Assembly: GCA_964365765.1 (NCBI GenBank)
Contig: CAYIRB010000026.1
Span: forward strand, 1-13,157
Source: CALRGE01 sp964365765
Lineage (GTDB): Bacteria > Patescibacteriota > Gracilibacteria > UBA1369 > 2-02-FULL-48-14
Direction: 5' to 3'
Length of the DNA: 13,157 nucleotides
A program made the position numbers and the translations under genes. This document shows positions 8,283 through 13,157 of this stretch, piece after piece (within the stretch, counting starts at the first letter, position 1; each line of letters begins with the position of its first letter). Under the pieces are notes generated by a model. The model saw only the letters and a program-made list of their open reading frames with translations, did not search any database and had not been told where the DNA came from.

Positions 8283-9322
8283 TAGAATTGATTTAAAAAT
8301 CTTGTATCTCCGCCGAACAGCAGTCGAATATCGCTGATTTCGTATCTCATCATGACAAGGCGCGTGAGGCCGACGCCAAATGCCCAACCGCAGTATTTTT
8401 TCGGATCGATTTTACCGGCTCTCAAGACGTTCGGATGCACCATTCCCGCGCCCATGAATTCAACCCAGCCGCCATATTTGCACACGCGGCAACCTTTTTG
8501 ATTGCAAATCAGACAAGCGAAATCCATTTCCAGACCGGGTTCCACGAATGGGAAGTAGCCGGGTCGGAATCTCACTTTCACTTCTTTGCGGAAAAGTCGG
8601 CTTAAAAATTCCTGCATAACGCCTTTCAAATGAGCGAGTGAAATTTTTTCACCGATTAAGAGGCCTTCAATTTGGTAAAAAGTCGAATCGTGACTCGCGT
8701 CGGTCGCTTCGTACCGAAACACGCGTCCCGGAACGATAATGCGCAAGGGCGCGCCCAGTTCTTGCATGGTTCGAATTTGCACCGGAGAAGTTTGCGTACG
8801 CATCACCAATTTTCCGAGTTCGGGATCCGCGTCTTTGTCCAAAAAAAATGTATCCTGCATGTCGCGAGCGGGGTGCGTTGACGGGATATTCAGGCTTTCA
8901 AAATTATAATACTCGCTTTCGACTTCCGGCCCGTCTTTTATCGAGAAGCCCATGCTTGAGAAAATTTCCTCCACTTCGCGCTGCACTTGCGAAAGAGGAT
9001 GGATATGCCCCGCTCGGTAGCTCGCGCCCGGCGCCGTGACATCCACCCATTCTTTTTCCAATTCCGCCGACATGTTTTCCATACTGATTTTTTTGGATTT
9101 TTCTTCAAAGCGCGATTCCAAATGTTTTTTTACATCGTTTAACAGCTTGCCCGTCGCCGGTTTTTGTTCCGGCGGCAATTTTCCGAATGCTTGCATGAGG
9201 AGCGCCAATTCGCCCTTTCTGCCGAAGTATTTATTTTGACAATCCAAAAGTTCCTTTTCATTTTTTACATCTTTTATCGCGGCCTCAACCTCGCGCTCAA
9301 GGCGATTGATCTTTTCTTTCAT
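8282..9322 (-). CDS. pheS: Phenylalanine--tRNA ligase alpha subunit
   Basis: A 346-residue catalytic alpha subunit of phenylalanyl-tRNA synthetase, which activates phenylalanine with ATP and transfers it to tRNA-Phe. The N-terminal coiled coil (about 1-90) binds tRNA. The class II catalytic core (about 95-346) shows GHIHPLSQ at 105-112, motif 2 around FRYEATDASHDSTFYQIEGL (202-221), and motif 3 around GVGLTRL (316-322), ending in the typical RFLNQF. A four-cysteine cluster CLICNQKGCRVC (C270, C273, C278, C281) sits before the conserved GMVHPNVL; several bacterial PheS proteins have this insertion and it may bind zinc. Length is normal. It is the first gene of a minus-strand unit pheS-pheT-PBP. 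The promoter places the predicted transcript start at or next to the ATG, so initiation is probably leaderless. Confidence 0.98.
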   Translation of the reverse strand: MKEKINRLEREVEAAIKDVKNEKELLDCQNKYFGRKGELALLMQAFGKLPPEQKPATGKLLNDVKKHLESRFEEKSKKISMENMSAELEKEWVDVTAPGASYRAGHIHPLSQVQREVEEIFSSMGFSIKDGPEVESEYYNFESLNIPSTHPARDMQDTFFLDKDADPELGKLVMRTQTSPVQIRTMQELGAPLRIIVPGRVFRYEATDASHDSTFYQIEGLLIGEKISLAHLKGVMQEFLSRLFRKEVKVRFRPGYFPFVEPGLEMDFACLICNQKGCRVCKYGGWVEFMGAGMVHPNVLRAGKIDPKKYCGWAFGVGLTRLVMMRYEISDIRLLFGGDTRFLNQF

Positions 9323-9328
9323 GGGCGA

Positions 9329-9357
9329 ATTCTAGCAGTAGTCCGGCTTTCTTTCAA
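9329..9357 (-). promoter_or_regulatory. Promoter of the pheS-pheT-PBP unit, predicted leaderless
   Basis: Reading the minus strand, TTGAAA (9357-9352) is followed after 17 bases by TAGAAT (9334-9329). The -10 is extended by TGC directly upstream (TGCTAGAAT). Six bases separate the -10 from the ATG at 9322, so the predicted first nucleotide is the A of the start codon or its neighbour. No T-box, leader peptide or attenuator can fit in such a short leader, so phenylalanine-dependent attenuation of the kind known in enterobacterial pheST is absent here. Confidence 0.65.
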
Positions 9358-9360
9358 ACC

Positions 9361-9390
9361 TTGACTTTCGGGGGCGGGCGGGAGCACAAT
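9361..9390 (+). promoter_or_regulatory. Possible promoter of the 118-residue orphan gene
   Basis: TTGACT (9361-9366) is a good -35 candidate, with CACAAT (9385-9390) as a weak -10 after 18 bases. A second -10 candidate TTTAAT (9401-9406) lies 8 bases before the ATG at 9415 and would give an almost leaderless message, but its -35 is poor. The -35 boxes of this promoter and of pheS are only 3 bases apart on opposite strands, so the two polymerases would compete for the same site. I cannot choose between the two -10 options from sequence alone. Confidence 0.4.
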
Positions 9391-9414
9391 TGTTAACCTG
9401 TTTAATCATGCGAT

Positions 9415-9771
9415 ATGCCCGGTAACGATACTATCGGAGAGAGAAGAAGTGAGCATAGCCCGGAAGATGATGTTTCAGGCACCGTGGGAAGATTGATTCG
9501 AGAAAACCGTCCTTTGAGCAAAGTTATGTTTAGACAGGCGGCAATGCGGGAGCTTGTAAGAGCGAGGGCATCGGCCGTTTTGGCCGGCACTTCGATTGAT
9601 ATGTGTGTGAGTGTTACGCCGAGCGACCCCGCCGTGTTTTTGGAGAAAGTCAATAAGGCTCGAAGTATGATGCGAATCGCCATGGAAAGCGGTTCGGAAT
9701 TCCGATGGGAAGATTTGGATCCGGATGTCGCAGTATTGCTTTGGGTGGAATTGCAAAGGTTGGCGGGCTAA
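9415..9771 (+). CDS. Small hypothetical protein, unrecognised
   Basis: A 118-residue protein that I do not recognise. The first 20 residues are polar and probably disordered (GNDTIGERRSEHSPEDD). Residues 21-58 look helical and basic (GTVGRLIRENRPLSK, MRELVRARASAVLAG). Residues 60-90 include MCVSVTPSDPAVFLEKVNKA, and the C-terminus from about 98 is an acidic then hydrophobic helix (WEDLDPDVAVLLWVELQRL). There is no signal peptide, membrane segment, or recognisable catalytic motif. It is divergent from pheS with 92 bases between the two starts, and ends just before a clear bidirectional terminator, so it is probably a single-gene transcript. The evidence for coding is its isolated open frame framed by promoter-like and terminator signals. 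Function is unknown; a small helical regulator is only one possibility. Confidence 0.65.
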   Translation: MPGNDTIGERRSEHSPEDDVSGTVGRLIRENRPLSKVMFRQAAMRELVRARASAVLAGTSIDMCVSVTPSDPAVFLEKVNKARSMMRIAMESGSEFRWEDLDPDVAVLLWVELQRLAG

Positions 9772-9774
9772 TTA

Positions 9775-9805
9775 AAAACCGCCCTCGGATCTAGGACGGT
9801 TTTTT
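9775..9805. terminator. Bidirectional intrinsic terminator between the orphan gene and HU
   Basis: Arms AAAACCGCCCT (9775-9785) and AGGACGGTTTT (9793-9803) pair with a single C/A mismatch around a 7-base loop. T-runs follow on the plus strand and, as the A-run of the left arm, on the minus strand. It lies 3 bases after the stop of the orphan gene and 14 bases beyond the HU stop, so one hairpin can end both convergent transcripts. Confidence 0.85.
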
Positions 9806-9819
9806 GATTCTTTCGGTTC

Positions 9820-10098
9820 TTATTTTCGAACCGCGTCCTTCAATGATTTTCCAGCTTTGAAAGCCGGAAGTGTCATAGCGGGAATTTTGATCTTCAAGCT
9901 TGGGTTTCTCGGATTAACGCCCGTTCGAGCGGCTCTCTTGGAAACTCTGAAAGTTCCGAAACCGGTGATGGTGACGTTGTTGCCCTTTTTCAGGGAAGTT
10001 GTGATAGCGTCAAGCATTGCCTGGAGAGCTTCTCCAGCCGCTTTCTTGGTAATATTCGCGCTTTGCGCCGCGATGTTGATTAGGTCTCCCTTTGTCAT
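9820..10098 (-). CDS. hup: DNA-binding protein HU (DNABII family)
   Basis: A 92-residue histone-like protein of the HU/IHF family, which forms dimers that bend and compact DNA and constrain supercoils. The sequence follows the family throughout: N-terminal helices from MTKGDLINIAAQSANITKK, the GFGTF turn at 46-50 before the beta arm, the arm tip NPRNP (62-66) with the proline that normally intercalates into DNA, and the C-terminal KIPAMTLPAFKAGKSLKDAV. Length is typical (about 90). The ATG at 10098 is chosen because MTKxDLI is the family start; the frame is open 24 codons further up, but that stretch contains the promoter and has no homology to HU. No Shine-Dalgarno is visible. It cannot be told from sequence alone whether it works as a homodimer, but single-gene HU homodimers are usual in reduced genomes. 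It is divergent from topA. Confidence 0.96.
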   Translation of the reverse strand: MTKGDLINIAAQSANITKKAAGEALQAMLDAITTSLKKGNNVTITGFGTFRVSKRAARTGVNPRNPSLKIKIPAMTLPAFKAGKSLKDAVRK

Positions 10099-10129
10099 AA
10101 CGTGGGTGGTTATTAATAAATCACAGACC

Positions 10130-10157
10130 ATTATATTCACGCCCCTCGCGTCGACAA
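10130..10157 (-). promoter_or_regulatory. Promoter of the HU gene
   Basis: On the minus strand TTGTCG (10157-10152) is followed after 16 bases by a perfect TATAAT (10135-10130). The expected start of the message is about 10123, which gives a leader of about 25 bases without a purine-rich ribosome binding site. This also shows that an HU start further upstream is unlikely, because it would precede the promoter. Confidence 0.7.
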
Positions 10158-10178
10158 GGAAATTGTGCATTTACAGCG

Positions 10179-10216
10179 ACAAAACAGCTTGCCATGTTTG
10201 CTTAAAGCTGTTTTGT
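10179..10216. repeat. Perfect 12-bp inverted repeat between the HU and topA promoters
   Basis: ACAAAACAGCTT (10179-10190) and AAGCTGTTTTGT (10205-10216) are exact reverse complements separated by 14 bases. The element lies 22 bases upstream of the HU -35 box and 6 bases before the likely topA -35 box. It could be an operator for a dimeric regulator acting on both genes. As RNA it would make a stable hairpin, but it lies outside both predicted transcripts and only a short T-run follows, so an ordinary terminator is less likely. The structure is plain in the sequence; its role is inferred. Confidence 0.7.
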
Positions 10217-10222
10217 TTGGCA

Positions 10223-10252
10223 TTGACAAAGGTACCGCGATGTAAATATGTT
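10223..10252 (+). promoter_or_regulatory. Likely promoter of topA
   Basis: A consensus -35 TTGACA (10223-10228) is followed after 18 bases by TATGTT (10247-10252), a 4-of-6 match to the -10. The predicted start is near 10259, giving a leader of about 68 bases. This leader contains a small hairpin ATACTT-AAA-AAGTAT (10281-10295) followed by TTT. A second -10-like TATACT (10280-10285) has no good -35. No Shine-Dalgarno precedes the ATG at 10327. Confidence 0.5.
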
Positions 10253-10326
10253 AGGTAGCGTGCAGCGAAGCGGAACGCCTATACTTAAAAAGTATTTTCG
10301 CAGAAAATTCCTTTCATTCAAATTAA

Positions 10327-12456
10327 ATGCCCGCAAAAAATTTAGTAATCGTGGAATCACCGGGAAAGATTAAAACCATCTCGAAGTATTTGGGAGATGA
10401 TTATAAAGTAATGGCGTCCATGGGCCATGTGCGGGATTTGCCGAAGTCGAAAATGGGAATCGATATCAAACATAATTTTAAGCCGACCTATTTGATTTCA
10501 AAGGACAAGTCCAAGATATTGAAAGACATCAAATCGACAATCGGAAAAAATACGACTGTCTGGGTTGCGACCGATGAGGACCGCGAGGGGGAGGCCATCG
10601 GTTGGCATCTGCTTGAAGCCTTGGAGTTGGACGAAAAGGAAGAGCGCATTAAAAGGATTGTTTTTCACGAAATAACGAAGCCCGCGATTTTAGAGGCGAT
10701 TGCGCGGCCGCGCCGAGTGAACATGAAATTGGTTGAGGCCCAGCAGGCCCGCAGAATCTTGGATCGACTTGTCGGTTATGAACTGTCGCCGCTTCTTTGG
10801 AAGAAAGTGAAATACGGACTTTCCGCGGGGCGAGTGCAGAGCGTGGCGGTTCGATTGGTGGTTGAACGCGAAAGGGAAATAACGGCATTTCGGCCGGTGG
10901 AGTATTGGTCTCTCACCGCAAACTTTTTAAGTGAAAAAAACGACGAATTTTTGGCAAAACTCACAAAATTTCGCGGTGAAAATTTTGTTCCGAAAAATCA
11001 AGAAGAGTCCGATAAAGTTTTAAAGGATTTGGAAAATGCGGGTTATAAAGTCAGCGCGGTGGATCGCAAAGAAACCAGACGGAATCCCGCGCCGCCTTTC
11101 ACGACATCGACGCTTCAGCAGGAGGCGGCGCGCAAGCTCGGTTTTTCCGTTAAAAAAACCATGATGGTCGCGCAAAAACTTTACGAGGGTGTTGAAATCG
11201 ACGGCGGCCATGAAGGTTTGATAACTTACATGAGAACCGACTCCGTGAATGTTTCGCAACAGGCTCTCGCGCAAGCCAAGGCATTCATTAGCGCAGAGTT
11301 TGGAAAAGAATACGCGCTTGAAACGCCTCGCTACTACAAAGGCCGCAAGGGCGCGCAAGACGCGCATGAAGCCATCCATCCGACCGACCTTTCGCGCACG
11401 CCGATTTCGATTAAAAAATATCTTGAAAAAGACGCATTCAGACTTTACGAACTTATTTGGAAGCGAATGATTGCTTGTCAAATGGAAGCCGCGATTTTGG
11501 ACAAAGTCGGAGTGGATATTTCGGCCAATGACTACATTTTCCGCGCTACCGGACAGACCGTAAAATTTGCCGGTTTCATGAAGGTTTACATGGAGAGTTA
11601 TGACAGTGAAGAAGAGGGGAGTGAGGACAAGGAAAATATACTGCCGGAATTGAACGAGGGAGAGGAAGTTCGTTTACACGAACTTCTACCGGAACAGCAT
11701 TTCACGAAACCGCCCGCGCGATACACGGAGGCGAGTTTGGTAAAAAAACTTGAAGCGGAAGGCATCGGGCGGCCTTCGACTTACGCGCCCACAATCTCCA
11801 CAATTATCACGCGCGGCTATGTCGTCAAAGACGCGCAAGCGCTCTCGCCCACCGAGATTGGAATGATAGTCAACGATCTTTTGGTCGAACATTTCCCGAA
11901 AATCGTGGACTACCAATTCACGGCCAAAATGGAGGACATGCTGGACGAAATCGAAGACGGAAATGAAAAATGGCAGGAGGAAATCCGTGAATTTTACACT
12001 CCTTTCCACGAGTTGGTGGAGGCGAAAATGAAAGACCTGACAAAGGAAGACGTGGTGAACGAGACGACGACCGAAGTTTGCGAACTCTGCGGCAAGCCGA
12101 TGACGGTCAAATTCGGACGCTTCGGTAAATTTCTTTCATGCAGCGGATTTCCGGAATGCAAAAACGCGAAACCTCTTTTGGATCCGAACGCGCCCGCGAA
12201 AAAAGAAGCAGTAAAAATCGGAGTCACTTGTCCGGAATGTAAAACCGGTGAATTGGTGGAAAGAATCACCCGAAAAAGAGGCAAGGCTTTTTACGGATGC
12301 AACCGCTTCCCTAAATGCAGATTCGCGGTTTGGGATAAACCGAAAGATTCCGGCGACGCGTTAAGACTGAGAAAGGAATCGGAAGAACGAAGGGCGAAAA
12401 AAATATCCGGCGCGAAGAAAAAGACAAAAGGCGGATCTGAGTCATCGTCGGCTTGA
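10327..12456 (+). CDS. topA: DNA topoisomerase I (type IA)
   Basis: A 709-residue type IA topoisomerase, which relaxes negatively supercoiled DNA through a transient 5'-phosphotyrosine link and so balances gyrase. The N-terminal Toprim domain (about 1-145) has the acidic residue E10 in VIVESPGK and the metal-binding triad in ATDEDREGEAIGWH (D83, D85). The central four-domain torus (about 146-575) carries the catalytic tyrosine Y301 in LITYMRTDS, with R303 beside it, and the GIGRPSTYAPTI segment (479-490). Two C-terminal zinc fingers follow: C585, C588, C605, C611 and C635, C638, C658, C664. The last 30 residues are a basic, Ser/Lys-rich tail. All catalytic residues are present and the length is typical for a bacterial enzyme with two fingers. 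It ends in TGA, and is divergent from HU with a shared upstream region. No Shine-Dalgarno is seen. Confidence 0.98.
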   Translation: MPAKNLVIVESPGKIKTISKYLGDDYKVMASMGHVRDLPKSKMGIDIKHNFKPTYLISKDKSKILKDIKSTIGKNTTVWVATDEDREGEAIGWHLLEALELDEKEERIKRIVFHEITKPAILEAIARPRRVNMKLVEAQQARRILDRLVGYELSPLLWKKVKYGLSAGRVQSVAVRLVVEREREITAFRPVEYWSLTANFLSEKNDEFLAKLTKFRGENFVPKNQEESDKVLKDLENAGYKVSAVDRKETRRNPAPPFTTSTLQQEAARKLGFSVKKTMMVAQKLYEGVEIDGGHEGLITYMRTDSVNVSQQALAQAKAFISAEFGKEYALETPRYYKGRKGAQDAHEAIHPTDLSRTPISIKKYLEKDAFRLYELIWKRMIACQMEAAILDKVGVDISANDYIFRATGQTVKFAGFMKVYMESYDSEEEGSEDKENILPELNEGEEVRLHELLPEQHFTKPPARYTEASLVKKLEAEGIGRPSTYAPTISTIITRGYVVKDAQALSPTEIGMIVNDLLVEHFPKIVDYQFTAKMEDMLDEIEDGNEKWQEEIREFYTPFHELVEAKMKDLTKEDVVNETTTEVCELCGKPMTVKFGRFGKFLSCSGFPECKNAKPLLDPNAPAKKEAVKIGVTCPECKTGELVERITRKRGKAFYGCNRFPKCRFAVWDKPKDSGDALRLRKESEERRAKKISGAKKKTKGGSESSSA

Positions 12457-12501
12457 GTGGATGACGACGACGAAATACCAGCGCTTTCCCACACGGTTTT
12501 C

Positions 12502-12537
12502 ATGAGTGGCGGCGCGCGAAAGTGAGTACACACTCAT
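12502..12537. repeat. Inverted repeats with competing pairings downstream of topA
   Basis: ATGAGTG (12502-12508) is a perfect inverted copy of CACTCAT (12531-12537). The same right arm can instead pair with TGAGT (12523-12527) to give a tight TGAGT-ACAC-ACTCA hairpin. The two pairings exclude each other. The element lies in the topA 3' region before the terminator-like hairpin. The stems are short and chance is possible. Confidence 0.35.
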
Positions 12538-12548
12538 CTGCTGAAATG

Positions 12549-12570
12549 TCCAGCGCAAATGCTGGATTTT
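12549..12570 (+). terminator. Probable intrinsic terminator of topA
   Basis: TCCAGC (12549-12554) and GCTGGA (12561-12566) pair perfectly around a 6-base loop and are followed by TTTT. The stem is short and the T-run only four long, so termination may be partial and some transcription could pass into the gene at 12616. It lies 92 bases past the topA stop; the rest of the 159-base gap holds only the inverted repeats at 12502-12537 and weak -10-like sequences (TATTAT at 12586, TTTAAC at 12600). Confidence 0.5.
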
Positions 12571-12615
12571 AACCTGTTAATTCGATATTATTGCGGCGAT
12601 TTAACCCCACTCAAA

Positions 12616-13157
12616 ATGAATGATAAAGAATTGTTAGAGAGTGCTATTTTATTCGGCCGAAACGCCTTGCTCTGGAGGCAGAAATTTATAGGATTATTGC
12701 CTGAGATAAACAGACGGAAGTTGTATGAACGTAAAGGATGCGGAAGTATCTTTGAATTTGCCGCTAAGTTTGGAGGGTTGTCTCATGATCAGGTTCGTTT
12801 GGCGCTGAATCTTGAGGAGAAATTTAAAGAAATGCCAAAACTCCACAAACTGCTGGTCACCGGAGAAGAGAGTATTAATAAATTGGCGAGAGTAGTTTCA
12901 ATAGCGACTCCGGAGAATGACGTGGAACTTTCCGAACTCGTACAAAATTTATCAAAAATGGAGATTGAAACATTCGTCCGAGATGAAAAATTTACAGGTC
13001 TGCCCGGGCAGACCTTAACCTTAAACGATGAAGTCACGAAACGACTCATCGAACTTCAAGAAAAAGGCATCGATGTTAATGCACTCATCACGGCGGCATT
13101 GGACAAACGCGAAGAAGAGATTGAAGATGAAAAAAATTCAATTGAAGTCAAACAAAC
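12616..13157 (+). CDS. N-terminal part of a putative HNH-endonuclease-family protein, cut by the window edge
   Basis: The frame is open from an ATG to the window end, 180 residues without a stop. The N-terminus MNDKELLESAILFGRNALLW and the block with IGLLPEINRRKLYERKG, SIFEFAAKFGGLS, QVRLALNLEEKF, LLVTGEESINKLARV and SIATPEN resemble, from memory, the helical N-terminal region of proteins annotated as HNH endonucleases in CPR genomes. There the nuclease domain sits at the C-terminus, which is outside this window, so the nuclease itself is not shown. From about residue 145 a helix-rich acidic segment begins (LIELQEKGIDVNALITAALDKREEEIEDEK). The ATG at 12616 is chosen because it starts close to the conserved block; an in-frame ATG at 12559 would put the start inside the terminator stem. 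The frame is in phase with topA but separated by two TGA codons. Confidence 0.65.
   Translation, partial: MNDKELLESAILFGRNALLWRQKFIGLLPEINRRKLYERKGCGSIFEFAAKFGGLSHDQVRLALNLEEKFKEMPKLHKLLVTGEESINKLARVVSIATPENDVELSELVQNLSKMEIETFVRDEKFTGLPGQTLTLNDEVTKRLIELQEKGIDVNALITAALDKREEEIEDEKNSIEVKQ

Noticed and set aside
8283..8387. Longer in-frame start for pheT inside pheS
   Set aside because: It would add 35 residues unlike any PheT N-terminus, while MYVSLNWLRE at 8282 matches the family start and forms a TAATG junction with pheS.
9814..9833. Inverted repeat CGGTTC/GAACCG over the HU stop codon
   Set aside because: A 6-bp stem without a T-run, next to a much better terminator at 9775-9805; partly fixed by the HU C-terminal codons.
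10099..10170. 24-codon N-terminal extension of HU
   Set aside because: It contains the -35/-10 promoter of the gene and does not match HU proteins, which begin MxKxDLI.
10258..10295. Possible small RNA or tRNA remnant in the topA leader
   Set aside because: Only a 4-bp GCGT/ACGC pairing and a 6-bp AT hairpin; no cloverleaf, T-loop or other known RNA signature.
11020..11481. 153-codon open frame on the minus strand opposite topA
   Set aside because: It is antisense to the topA core including the catalytic tyrosine region; composition is that of a shadow frame.
12559..12615. Upstream ATG at 12559 for the HNH-family-like gene
   Set aside because: It starts within the terminator hairpin and adds residues that do not resemble the family N-terminus as I recall it.

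Overview
The window reads as a compact chromosomal segment of a bacterium, most likely a member of the Candidate Phyla Radiation (Patescibacteria), with Peregrinibacteria as my best but unproven guess. The reasons are recollected family resemblances: a very large helical protein of a type I associate with these lineages, a right-edge gene that looks like the N-terminal half of an HNH-endonuclease family common there, tight gene packing, and almost no Shine-Dalgarno sequences. TAA, TAG and TGA all appear as stops (topA ends in TGA), and no long gene has an internal in-frame TGA. This argues for the standard bacterial code and against Gracilibacteria/Absconditabacteria-type recoding.

Left part (3-3269, plus strand): the 3' portion of an unrecognised large multi-domain protein (at least 888 residues), then a 177-residue protein with an HEGEH zinc-protease signature and a CxxC pair. 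The small gene has its own near-leaderless promoter.

Centre (9322 down to 3273, minus strand): pheS, pheT and a class A penicillin-binding protein form an apparent operon. pheS and pheT overlap by one base (TAATG), and pheT and the PBP are 9 bases apart. The pheS promoter places the predicted transcription start on the A of the ATG, so the operon mRNA is probably leaderless. The first three units thus link phenylalanyl-tRNA synthesis with peptidoglycan assembly. The PBP gene converges on the small HEGEH gene with a 3-base gap and no visible terminator.

Right part (9361-13157): divergent from pheS is a 118-residue orphan gene. It shares a bidirectional terminator with a convergent HU gene. 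HU and topA (DNA topoisomerase I) are transcribed divergently from a 228-base region that holds both promoters and a perfect 12-bp inverted repeat. Both products control DNA topology, so shared regulation is plausible. A terminator-like hairpin follows topA, and the 5' part of an HNH-family-like gene runs off the right edge.

I see no tRNA, rRNA, CRISPR array, insertion sequence or integrase. The housekeeping genes look intact. The least explained content is the large left-hand protein, its HEGEH neighbour, and the orphan beside pheS.
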